Below are positions 29,225 through 37,209 of a stretch of 64,000 bases of DNA, piece by piece. Below the pieces are notes generated by a model, which worked only from the letters and a program-made list of their open reading frames with translations, did not search any database and had not been told where the DNA came from. Origin of the DNA: a virus. The first letter of the stretch is position 1, and every line of letters starts with the position of its first letter. The position numbers and the translations under genes are program-made. The DNA is taken from the IMG/VR virus record IMGVR_UViG_3300042549_008472, positions 1 through 64,000 of that record; one strand, 5' to 3'.

Positions 29225-29244
29225 AATTTTAAAAGATAAAACAC

Positions 29245-32200
29245 ATGGCGTGTAAAGTAGAATTTACAAAAGACGGTAAAATAAGAGGAGTTTTAAACTC
29301 AGAAAATAAACCCTCAACACTATTTAAACAAATTGTATCAACTCCAACTATAACAGTGGAGCAAGCAATTGATGCATTTAAAAATACGGTTAAAAAGCAA
29401 GTAGTAGTAGAACAAAAAGCCATAGAACCAAACCTAACATTTGAAACTCCACAAGGAGAAGAGTTCACCACTTATAAAGAAGCACTAAAAAACACTAAAG
29501 AAGGAAACATTAAACTACAAGTCGATGGTAAAACTATTGCAGAGGTAGACTCAACAGTAGATTTAAGAACGGCGGAAGGCACAATCAACAGTTTAATAAA
29601 AGAAGGACTACTATCAGGAGAAAGAGTTTTAGAACCTAATGGAGATTTAGTTTACATTACAGAAGGACAAACCGAAATTAAAAAAGCAGTTAATTCTGTA
29701 TTTATAGAAGACGAAGCTATTAAAACCTTTGGACAAACAAGAGTTAAAAGACTTTCTAATTATAACTTCATTTTTGACGATTTAGTTAATAAAAGAAGAA
29801 TTGGAGATACCACCTATACAAAGCAAGAGGTAAAGGAAATGTCCATAGAAGAAGTAAGAGAAAAATTCCCCCAAGAAGAAGCAGATGCTCTTACGGTTGA
29901 AAAAATATTTATAGAGAATTACAGAGCTTTTGGCGAGACTAAAGTTTTAGAGGAAGTTCAAGAGTACACACCTGAGAATGAGTTGCAACTGTCTCTAATG
30001 GATTTGCTTAACAAACTTGGCATCAAAACAACTTCAATAACTTCTTACATGGAAGTGTTCACAGCTAAAAATGGCGTAGCACCATCAGCAAGAGCTTTAG
30101 CAGATATTGCCGAAAAAGTAATAGCTTTTGAAAATGGGGAAATAACAGCGGACACTTTAACAGAAGAGGTAGCTCACTTTATAGTGGAAGCTTTTGACAT
30201 TAATGAAGTAGAGAATCTATTGAGAAATATTCATAAAACACCTCAATATACGCAATATGCAGAGACTTATAGAGAAATCTATGCAGATGAATATAGTGGA
30301 GCAGAATTAGAAAACGCTGTAAGAAGAGAAGTTTTAGGTAAGATTTTAGCGGAGTCTTTACAAGCTAATTTTGAAGCAAGCCAAGTTAAAGTAGAAGAAA
30401 ACTTTCTAAATTATTTGAAGAACTTGGTTAACAAATTTTTCGAAACGGTAAGAGCGTACTTTAAGCCACAATATCAAAAGGATTTAAATAAATTTCAAGA
30501 CCAAATATTTAAAAACTTATTGGCAGGGGATTTAATGGACAGTTTAAATCCTGAACAACTAGAAGGGAATAAATTTAGACTATACAACACTGACCCAAAA
30601 GACAGAACAGCTTTAGACTTACTTGGCAGAAGAGCTGAGCGAGCAGAATTATTATTGTCTTCACAATTGTATCAAATACAACCAAAAGATGCCGTTCAGA
30701 AGCAAGTTTTAGTTAAGCTTAGAGAAGATATTGCAAAAGAAGAATTTATAGGAGCTTATGCGGGAATTATTTCAATGACTCAAAGACAAACAAAATACTT
30801 ACAGAGAGCCGCCGAAAAGAATAAGAACAAGAATTATATGTTTTCAGCAGAGGAAAAGATTGTCTATAATTCTCTAATTGGAGAGATGAGTAAACTACTA
30901 GGAGAAGTAAGAACAAGTTTAGTAGATTCAACAATAATTGAACCTTTAAAAAGAGACTTTATGATTTCTGAGTTGGAGAGAGTGACTAAACAAATTGCCG
31001 ATTTACAAGGTCAAGTAGGAAACATTGAGTCAAATGCAATGCAAAACATTGTAGATAAAATGGCAACAAGACTAGGTTTAGCAGATGCACAAAAAGTAAA
31101 ACTACTAGCAGATTTACAAGGTAATCAGAAAGAGACCAACTTCTTACACACTTACTTTGGGCAGTTAATACATGCTCAAAATGCTTATTTAAATGTTGCG
31201 GGAGAAATAACAGCAAAAACAGTAACAGAAGCTAGATTAGGATATTTGAGTAATGTAAAACCGTTCTTAAACACTTTAGAAAGATTAGGTATAGATACTA
31301 CTCAGCTAAAAAACTTGGCAAAAGGAAGTTACATAGAAAACATTCACAATAGAACATTACTAGAAGAAGCGGAAAACAAAGAAGCAACTAGAATTTACAA
31401 CAGTCTAGCTGAACCAACTGACGCCGTTACAGAGGATGAGTATAAAAGAAAGTTTAGTGATGGAACTCTTAAACCTTTGGATGCTATAAGTGCAAATGAA
31501 TTTAGTAAACAGATGAGAACTTGGAGAGAAGAAAATGTATCTGAAACCATGTTTACTTCTGAAGAGACAAAATTAAGAAGAGAGAAATTACAAAAGTACA
31601 ACCCTCTAACGCAAAGTTTTGAAAGAACAATGTCTTCAGCTTATGCAGATATAATGAAAAATGCCGAAGTAGTCAATGGAGTTCCTTTAATGACTACCGA
31701 GATGAAAGATGACATTGAAGAGCAAAGAAAGAATAGAACAGAAGCTAAATCTATATTTGATTCAGGAGGAAACTTTAGAAAAGGCTTGACTACAATTTCT
31801 TTGGAAGAGTTTGATGAGGCAAATACAGACCACGTAAAAGTAGGTAATCTTTACATAGCAAGAAACTCAGATATTGAAAATGACGGTATTTTAGCATTTG
31901 AGTTAAACCAAATTGACAATGAAAAATTATTAACGTCTAAGGAAAAAAGTACAGACAGAAGTGTTTTCTCTGACTCTTTCAAAGAGATGTTGAGTAATAT
32001 GAGTAATGCAGATGCCTATGACTTTGTGGCTTTAAACTCTTACATTGGGTACACTAACGAATACTATGAGTTAACAAAAAGCCCCGAAACTCTAATTGAC
32101 AAGTTAAGAACGGCAAAAGAGGATAAACCAGAAGAAGCGGATAAAATTGAAGCAATAATTAGAGAAATAGCTCTTTACAACGCTAAAATTAACAACATCC

Positions 32201-34992
32201 TTTCCGCCAATAAAGTTATGAATAATTCCTCAGAGGTAAACTTTGAGAGAATGTCTAAACAAAAAGGTGGAGAAGTAGATGCTGTAATGCAATACTCTGA
32301 ACTATTACAAAAAGCATTTCAAGATGCCTATCAATATTTAGAAAAAGGAGAAAAACAAGATTTTGAAAATACAACTTCAATTACAATTCCTAATAAAGCT
32401 TTTGGAAATTATATTTTTGACAAAGTTAACGAAGCTAGAATAGACCCTAATTTTCTAATGTTAGAGGAGAACGAAGAAACGTTATTTAAGGTATTGGATG
32501 TAGTTAGAAGTCATGCCACAACAAGTGATAAAGATAAAATTGATAGAGCTAAGTTTCTAAGAGCTGATATTGTCAAAGGGAAATATAATAAAATCTCAAA
32601 ATCAATGGCTAACATCTTTAAGTCAGACTATGCTTCAATGACCGAGGAACAAGCAAGACAGCAAGCCAATAAAGAACTTATAGAATATGCCTACTCTAAA
32701 TTACTTCCCTACTTTAAAAAGACAGCACCAATTGGAGTAGATTTAATTTTAAGTCTGTTTGAAGCAGGAGAAATTACAGCTCAAGAGTTTATAGATAATT
32801 ATGAAAAAGGAGAAGGGGATTATAAATATTTAAATATAAGTCCTAACTACAACTTTCAAGAAGTTTCTAATCAGAACAACTTAAATCAGAAATTCAAGCT
32901 TAACAAAGAGTTTGACCTCCCACAGTTAAGAGTGTTTAATGAAGATGGTTCAATAAATAAGTTTGTAGATATGGAGTATGTTAATAAATATGGTATTGAC
33001 TTACAACAGTTACAATCGACAGGAGTTGAAGTGGCAACAAAAAATCTTAAGGACTTTGAAGCTAGAAAAGCACTACTTGATTTACAAAGGAATTCAATAG
33101 AAACGGCGGGAATGAAAGGTTCTCACGATATATATTTACTCCCACAACAAGAGATGACAAAAGCTCGAAAAGTACAAGAGTTTTTTAATAACAATAAAGG
33201 TAAAGGATTAAAAGGTATAGTTGAAGAATTCGTAAATTTTAGAGAGGACGATTCTGACCTAGGACAAACCATCGACGGTAAACCTATTATAAAAGGATTT
33301 GGAGCAAACACAGTCCCTAAATACGGTTTTAGAAGATTAAGAGAATCTCAACCAACAGATGAGCTTTTAATGTCTTATACTTGGATGAATCAGCAGGCTC
33401 ATTTAACCAGAGCCAGAATGGAGAATATCGGAGATATGTTAGCTTTGAAAGACACTATTTTAAAGGCGGATTTCGCAAATAAAGAAGCATCTAAAACTAA
33501 CACCTTTAAGATGTTTGAAGAAAATTTGAAGTATAACTACTATGGTATCAAAGAAACAGGTGCAAAGGAATTTCAGTTTATGGGTATCAAAGGAGATTGG
33601 GCTAAAGTAGCAAGAACTTTTGCAAATTGGATTAGTATTCGTAACTTAGGATTTAACGCCACCATTCCAATAACTTCCGCTTTGACAGCAAGTGCTCAAT
33701 TAAGAATTGAAACCTTAATTGGAGAGAGATTAGATAGAGGAGCTAAAGTAAAAGCTGATAGAGAATACAGCAAATTAGCTTCAGAAGCTATGGGAGAGAT
33801 TATGGGCATAAATTCAAAAGCTAAATTGAATGTAATAGGGGAGCTTTTAGGAATCTATAATAATGCAGAGAGATTGGAGAGTAGTAACTATGGTAAGACT
33901 ACAAGAGGTTTACTAAGGTCTTCTTTTATTTTACATGAGGCAGGAAACTTCCCAATTATCCCAAGAGTATTCCTAACAGTTTTATTTGACCATAAGTTTG
34001 TAGAAGATAGACTTATAGATTTTAGAACTTTTAAGATAGAAAATAAAGGTAGAAACGCAGGAGAACTTAGAAGAGAGTGGGACAGTTTTACCTCATTCTA
34101 TGAGATAATGGACGTAAAAGATGGGTTAGTCACTTTCAATGAACAGAAAGTAAGTGATTTAACGGGATTGTCAGAAGAAGAAACTAAGGAGTTTTTAAAA
34201 GACCGTTTAGTAGGACTTACTCAAAAGGTAGGATTAGCAGTTCAAGATATTGACCAAGCTATTTCACCTGAACAGAAAAGTTATGTGGCAAGACACGCAT
34301 TACTTTCATTTTTTGGAATCCACCGAAGTTGGTTATTTTTAGCGGCACAAAGAAAATTCAAATCAAAACACAGTTCTTTAGCATCAGGATTTTCAGAGGA
34401 GGGTTCTTGGATGACAGTTGCAAGAGTTATTGGGGATATCGCCGCCGACTATAAAAATGGAAAAGCACGAGAGTTTATAAAATATTTAAAAGAAAAATGG
34501 CAAAATGCAGATGATACTTCAAGAAGAAACTTAATTAGAGGAGCAACCGAAATAACAATATTAAACCTACTAGTTGGAATGACAGTTTTAGCTTTAAAGG
34601 AATTAGGAGACGACGACGAAGATTCTTACTTATTTAAATTGTCGAGTTTATTCCTTATGAGAACAACGAATGAAATATCTTCCGCAACAGTATCTCTTCC
34701 TAAGAGTATTTATGACACTTTGGAAAACACAATCGTAGGACTTAACAGTTTACAAGTAGTGACAGACGTTCTAGATGTAGGTTCTTCGGATTTAGTTGAG
34801 AGAGGTATTTATGCGGGCAAAACAGAAAGAGAAAGGTATTTTTTAAAACACTTGCCAATTTGGAAAGAGTATAATGCTTTGGGCTCAGGAATAGATGGAA
34901 CAATTAAAAACTACAACTATTTTAACTTCACAGAAGATGGAGGTAGTCTTAAATGGACTATAAAAAGTTTCCTAGAAGACGAAAAAGAATAA
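29245..34992 (+). CDS. Giant virion ejection protein with EEVAH motif
   Basis: 1915 residues. Residues about 307-316 (TEEVAHFIVE) and the helical segment after it match the EE..H pattern that recurs in giant proteins of Bacteroidota phages, possibly a degenerate metallopeptidase-like helix. The protein is mainly helical. The C-terminal 350 residues contain hydrophobic segments (ARHALLSFFGIHRSWLFLAA, EITILNLLVGMTVLALKEL) that could cross a membrane. It ends the ejection block, with a strong terminator directly after the stop. Expected to leave the virion with DNA. It could include a divergent polymerase, but I see no DxDxD motif. Confidence 0.55.
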   Translation: MACKVEFTKDGKIRGVLNSENKPSTLFKQIVSTPTITVEQAIDAFKNTVKKQVVVEQKAIEPNLTFETPQGEEFTTYKEALKNTKEGNIKLQVDGKTIAEVDSTVDLRTAEGTINSLIKEGLLSGERVLEPNGDLVYITEGQTEIKKAVNSVFIEDEAIKTFGQTRVKRLSNYNFIFDDLVNKRRIGDTTYTKQEVKEMSIEEVREKFPQEEADALTVEKIFIENYRAFGETKVLEEVQEYTPENELQLSLMDLLNKLGIKTTSITSYMEVFTAKNGVAPSARALADIAEKVIAFENGEITADTLTEEVAHFIVEAFDINEVENLLRNIHKTPQYTQYAETYREIYADEYSGAELENAVRREVLGKILAESLQANFEASQVKVEENFLNYLKNLVNKFFETVRAYFKPQYQKDLNKFQDQIFKNLLAGDLMDSLNPEQLEGNKFRLYNTDPKDRTALDLLGRRAERAELLLSSQLYQIQPKDAVQKQVLVKLREDIAKEEFIGAYAGIISMTQRQTKYLQRAAEKNKNKNYMFSAEEKIVYNSLIGEMSKLLGEVRTSLVDSTIIEPLKRDFMISELERVTKQIADLQGQVGNIESNAMQNIVDKMATRLGLADAQKVKLLADLQGNQKETNFLHTYFGQLIHAQNAYLNVAGEITAKTVTEARLGYLSNVKPFLNTLERLGIDTTQLKNLAKGSYIENIHNRTLLEEAENKEATRIYNSLAEPTDAVTEDEYKRKFSDGTLKPLDAISANEFSKQMRTWREENVSETMFTSEETKLRREKLQKYNPLTQSFERTMSSAYADIMKNAEVVNGVPLMTTEMKDDIEEQRKNRTEAKSIFDSGGNFRKGLTTISLEEFDEANTDHVKVGNLYIARNSDIENDGILAFELNQIDNEKLLTSKEKSTDRSVFSDSFKEMLSNMSNADAYDFVALNSYIGYTNEYYELTKSPETLIDKLRTAKEDKPEEADKIEAIIREIALYNAKINNILSANKVMNNSSEVNFERMSKQKGGEVDAVMQYSELLQKAFQDAYQYLEKGEKQDFENTTSITIPNKAFGNYIFDKVNEARIDPNFLMLEENEETLFKVLDVVRSHATTSDKDKIDRAKFLRADIVKGKYNKISKSMANIFKSDYASMTEEQARQQANKELIEYAYSKLLPYFKKTAPIGVDLILSLFEAGEITAQEFIDNYEKGEGDYKYLNISPNYNFQEVSNQNNLNQKFKLNKEFDLPQLRVFNEDGSINKFVDMEYVNKYGIDLQQLQSTGVEVATKNLKDFEARKALLDLQRNSIETAGMKGSHDIYLLPQQEMTKARKVQEFFNNNKGKGLKGIVEEFVNFREDDSDLGQTIDGKPIIKGFGANTVPKYGFRRLRESQPTDELLMSYTWMNQQAHLTRARMENIGDMLALKDTILKADFANKEASKTNTFKMFEENLKYNYYGIKETGAKEFQFMGIKGDWAKVARTFANWISIRNLGFNATIPITSALTASAQLRIETLIGERLDRGAKVKADREYSKLASEAMGEIMGINSKAKLNVIGELLGIYNNAERLESSNYGKTTRGLLRSSFILHEAGNFPIIPRVFLTVLFDHKFVEDRLIDFRTFKIENKGRNAGELRREWDSFTSFYEIMDVKDGLVTFNEQKVSDLTGLSEEETKEFLKDRLVGLTQKVGLAVQDIDQAISPEQKSYVARHALLSFFGIHRSWLFLAAQRKFKSKHSSLASGFSEEGSWMTVARVIGDIAADYKNGKAREFIKYLKEKWQNADDTSRRNLIRGATEITILNLLVGMTVLALKELGDDDEDSYLFKLSSLFLMRTTNEISSATVSLPKSIYDTLENTIVGLNSLQVVTDVLDVGSSDLVERGIYAGKTERERYFLKHLPIWKEYNALGSGIDGTIKNYNYFNFTEDGGSLKWTIKSFLEDEKE

Positions 34993-35000
34993 AACTTCAT

Positions 35001-35031
35001 CCCTCACCTTAAAAAAGTGGGGGATTTTTTT
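35001..35031 (+). terminator. Strong intrinsic terminator ending the structural block
   Basis: CCCTCAC (35001-35007) pairs with GTGGGGG (35017-35023, one G-T pair), followed by ATTTTTTT. It starts 8 bases after the stop of the 1915-residue protein and separates the structural from the replication region. Confidence 0.85.
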
Positions 35032-35059
35032 GCGTATTAAATAAATAGTTGTATATTTG
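35029..35059 (+). promoter_or_regulatory. Bacteroidota-type promoter for the replication operon
   Basis: TTTG at 35029-35032 (overlapping the terminator T-run), 19 bp, TATATTTG at 35052-35059. Predicted start near 35065, 25 bases before the first replication-region ATG. Confidence 0.75.
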
Positions 35060-35089
35060 TCAAACAAATAAAATTTAAAGCAATAGCAC

Positions 35090-35437
35090 ATGGAAGGAAC
35101 AATAATCAAACAAGGTAACAGACAGTTCGTAAGAGTAAAATTTTCAATAGATGAAGACGACATTCATTTCAAAAATTACCCAACCCCAACAACAGAACAT
35201 CAGTTTGATGAGGGTGACGAAGTAGAATTTGAAGTAGAAGAAGAAAGTTATGTTTATGATGATGGTTCGGAAGAAAAAATTAAGTGGGCAATAAATGTAA
35301 CTCTAAAGTTTACACCACCTTTCAAAGTAGAGGGAAAATTAGTCTTAGATTCTAAAGGAGTAGAAGTTGCTAAACTGAAAGCAGAGGAGTCTGCCATAGC
35401 CTATGCTACATTTCTTAACGATATTTGCGAAATATAA
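35090..35437 (+). CDS. Small acidic beta-rich protein, first gene of replication operon
   Basis: 115 residues. Beta-rich start (GTIIKQGNRQFVRVKFSI), a very acidic middle (DEGDEVEFEVEEESYVYDD) and another beta segment (WAINVTLKFTPPFKVEGKL) ending in a helix. The layout could be an OB-like fold, as in phage single-strand DNA-binding proteins, but no conserved aromatic pattern is clear. Being the first gene after the promoter and upstream of the DNA polymerase makes a replication or early takeover role plausible. Confidence 0.55.
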   Translation: MEGTIIKQGNRQFVRVKFSIDEDDIHFKNYPTPTTEHQFDEGDEVEFEVEEESYVYDDGSEEKIKWAINVTLKFTPPFKVEGKLVLDSKGVEVAKLKAEESAIAYATFLNDICEI

Positions 35438-35460
35438 CTATTAAAATAGCGGGAAAAAGA

Positions 35461-35781
35461 ATGAAACACAAGAAAGTGTTAAAATTAACAGAAGAAATAT
35501 CCAACAGTAACCCAATAATGTATGATATATTTCTAAGAGGCTCTTGTTGCAACTTCCACTATATATTAAAAACAGTGTTTCCAAAAGCAAAAGCCTATTT
35601 TAATTTAGAGCACATAATAACAAAAATAGAGGGTAAATACTATGACATCACAGGAGAAGTTTCCTCAGAAGGGTATATTCCAATTGAAGAAATGTATGTT
35701 GGTAAATATAAAGACGATGAAAGTATAAAAGCAGGAGAAATGTATAATCCCAATTTAAAAACGAGATATGAGAGTACTTAA
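35461..35781 (+). CDS. Small unknown protein of early operon
   Basis: 106 residues from the ATG at 35461 (MKHKKVLKLTEE). An upstream in-frame start at 35425 would overlap the previous gene by 13 bases and is less likely. Contains a CC pair (RGSCCNFHYIL) and a C-terminal EEMYVGKY segment. A predicted alpha/beta fold is all that can be said. The stop region overlaps the next gene by 14 bases. Confidence 0.55.
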   Translation: MKHKKVLKLTEEISNSNPIMYDIFLRGSCCNFHYILKTVFPKAKAYFNLEHIITKIEGKYYDITGEVSSEGYIPIEEMYVGKYKDDESIKAGEMYNPNLKTRYEST

Positions 35782-36052
35782 AATAAATAGTTTAAAATCA
35801 GTAAAAGAACAACCTTGGTGTGACCGCGACTACTTACTTTTCCACGCTTGTTTCCAAATATTAGTTGATTGGGTAGAACAAGAAGAGGGAATAGAAAATT
35901 GGAGATTTGAAGAATATCAAACACCTATAAACACTTTAAAAAGTTTATATGATTGGTGGAAATCTTTGGATGAAGAATACGATTTAGCAGAAGATTCAGC
36001 TCAAGAAAAATTAGAACAATTAGTTAAGTTAAGAAGGTATCTGTGGACTTAA
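35768..36052 (+). CDS. Small acidic unknown protein
   Basis: 94 residues, rich in Trp, Glu and Asp (ILVDWVEQEEGIENWRFEEY; SLYDWWKSLDEEYDLAED). Helical prediction throughout. Small Trp/Glu-rich helical proteins of this type are common in early regions of Bacteroidota phages and resemble antirestriction or regulator sizes, but no family is recognised. The gene starts inside the end of the previous gene. Confidence 0.6.
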   Translation: MRVLKINSLKSVKEQPWCDRDYLLFHACFQILVDWVEQEEGIENWRFEEYQTPINTLKSLYDWWKSLDEEYDLAEDSAQEKLEQLVKLRRYLWT

Positions 36053-36075
36053 TTTCGCGGAAAAATAAATAAAAG

Positions 36076-36276
36076 ATGGACAGAAAATTAGAAAGAACAG
36101 TAGACGAAATTAGATGGGGAATTGATGCACTAGTAGCAGAAATAGAAGCATTAGAAAGTCAAGTAAGTGAACTACAAGATTTAGTTGAAAAACAGCAAGA
36201 ACAAATTGAAAGTTTAGAGGAAGAATATTCTAAATTAGCGGATAAATTGGAGACTTTAACAGAACAGATAAAATGA
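36076..36276 (+). CDS. Short coiled-coil protein
   Basis: 66 residues forming an almost continuous coiled coil (EIEALESQVSELQDLVEKQQ, EQIESLEEEYSKLADKLETL). No signal or DNA-binding motif. Overlaps the next ATG by 4 bases. Its leader has a GC-rich TTCGCGGAAAAA word also found before other genes here. Function unknown; possibly an oligomerising regulator. Confidence 0.6.
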   Translation: MDRKLERTVDEIRWGIDALVAEIEALESQVSELQDLVEKQQEQIESLEEEYSKLADKLETLTEQIK

Positions 36277-36614
36277 CAGACCTAAAAAGATTACATGATG
36301 TACATTACAGCTACCCATACACAGTAAGAAGACAAGGTAAAACATACTATTGCTTTGACAAACTATTAAGGATAGCTCAACTAGGAGAAGTTAAAGAGCA
36401 AGTTTATGTAACTAATACACAACAAGCCACAGCTAGAGCACACAAAGATTTTATAAGGTTTTTGTTTGATGCTGATGAAGGTTTTAGCTCCGACATTAGA
36501 GATTTAACAGTTTCTATAGGAGATTGTAAAATTAAATTCATATCTTTGGCGGGGAAAGAAAAATTAAAAGGAAGCTATGACGCTATAGTAGAAGATGTAT
36601 ACGAAGACAGATGA
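36273..36614 (+). CDS. Small protein with possible reduced P-loop motifs
   Basis: 113 residues. VRRQGKTYYCF near residue 17-27 looks like a shortened Walker A (x-x-G-K-T), and the C-terminal YDAIVEDVYED could act as a Walker B-like strand. The middle (VYVTNTQQATARAHKDFIRFL) is helical. This might be a reduced ATPase or helicase-loader-like domain, or chance resemblance, since the first Gly of the P-loop is missing. Sits in the operon leading to the DNA polymerase. Confidence 0.5.
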   Translation: MTDLKRLHDVHYSYPYTVRRQGKTYYCFDKLLRIAQLGEVKEQVYVTNTQQATARAHKDFIRFLFDADEGFSSDIRDLTVSIGDCKIKFISLAGKEKLKGSYDAIVEDVYEDR

Positions 36615-36670
36615 AACTTTTAAAGTTTTGTAGATATAGCGAGAGAAAAAAAATAAAAAGGTTTAAATAA

Positions 36671-36997
36671 ATGAAAGAATATATATTATGTGCCGCCGTT
36701 TGGTATAAAGAGTTTCCACATATAAAAAATCAAGATATACCGTTAAAATCATTCTTACCGAATAATTTAAGTAGTGGTGTTGTATTCTGTGGGCATCGTC
36801 ACGGACAATGTATTTACTCAAAATGTGCAGTTACAGGATTAAGAGACGCAGAGAGTGGAGAACACGTTCAAGGATTTCTAACAAACTTAAATCGTTTTGT
36901 AAATAGGCAAGAAGCTTGGGACATAGCTAAAGAAGTTAATCAAATAATTCGAGTTAGTGGTGGTGAGGGTACATTATATTCAGAGGACTTGTATTAA
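36671..36997 (+). CDS. Conserved small phage protein with Cys/His motif
   Basis: 108 residues. Pattern: EYILCAAVWYKEFP, then GVVFCGHRHGQCIY, QGFLTNLNRFVNRQEAWDIA and a final LYSEDLY. I recognise this as a recurrent phage/bacterial small protein layout, but its function is not established to my knowledge. The Cys-Gly-His-Arg-His-x-x-Cys cluster could bind metal. The C-terminal NRFV.R.EA.DIA helix is the most conserved-looking part. Confidence 0.65.
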   Translation: MKEYILCAAVWYKEFPHIKNQDIPLKSFLPNNLSSGVVFCGHRHGQCIYSKCAVTGLRDAESGEHVQGFLTNLNRFVNRQEAWDIAKEVNQIIRVSGGEGTLYSEDLY

Positions 36998-37023
36998 AAA
37001 TTCGCCGCAAAAAACAGTAAAAA

Positions 37024-37209
37024 ATGAGATATATTCACTACAAAAACGGAAAAATATATAAAACAATAAAAAATTGTTTTGACGAGGAACGAGTCTTTAT
37101 CCAAGAAAACCAAGAGTGGAAAGAGGGAATAATCTACACAGAAGAAGGTGGAGATAAGTTGTTTGTTAGAAGTTTGGAAGAATTTAATTTGAAATTTAGG
37201 GAGGTATGA
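37024..37209 (+). CDS. Small basic/acidic unknown protein before DNA polymerase
   Basis: 61 residues, beta-rich (MRYIHYKNGKIYKTIKNCF; WKEGIIYTEEGGDKLFVRSL), with a possible small SH3-like or beta-hairpin fold. Its stop overlaps the ATG of the DNA polymerase gene by 4 bases, implying coupled translation. Its leader has a TTCGCCGCAAAAAA word. No family recognised. Confidence 0.55.
   Translation: MRYIHYKNGKIYKTIKNCFDEERVFIQENQEWKEGIIYTEEGGDKLFVRSLEEFNLKFREV

Noticed and set aside
21281-34992. Virion RNA polymerase in the giant proteins
   Set aside because: No DxDxD catalytic motif could be found by eye in any of the giant proteins; a strongly divergent enzyme cannot be excluded.
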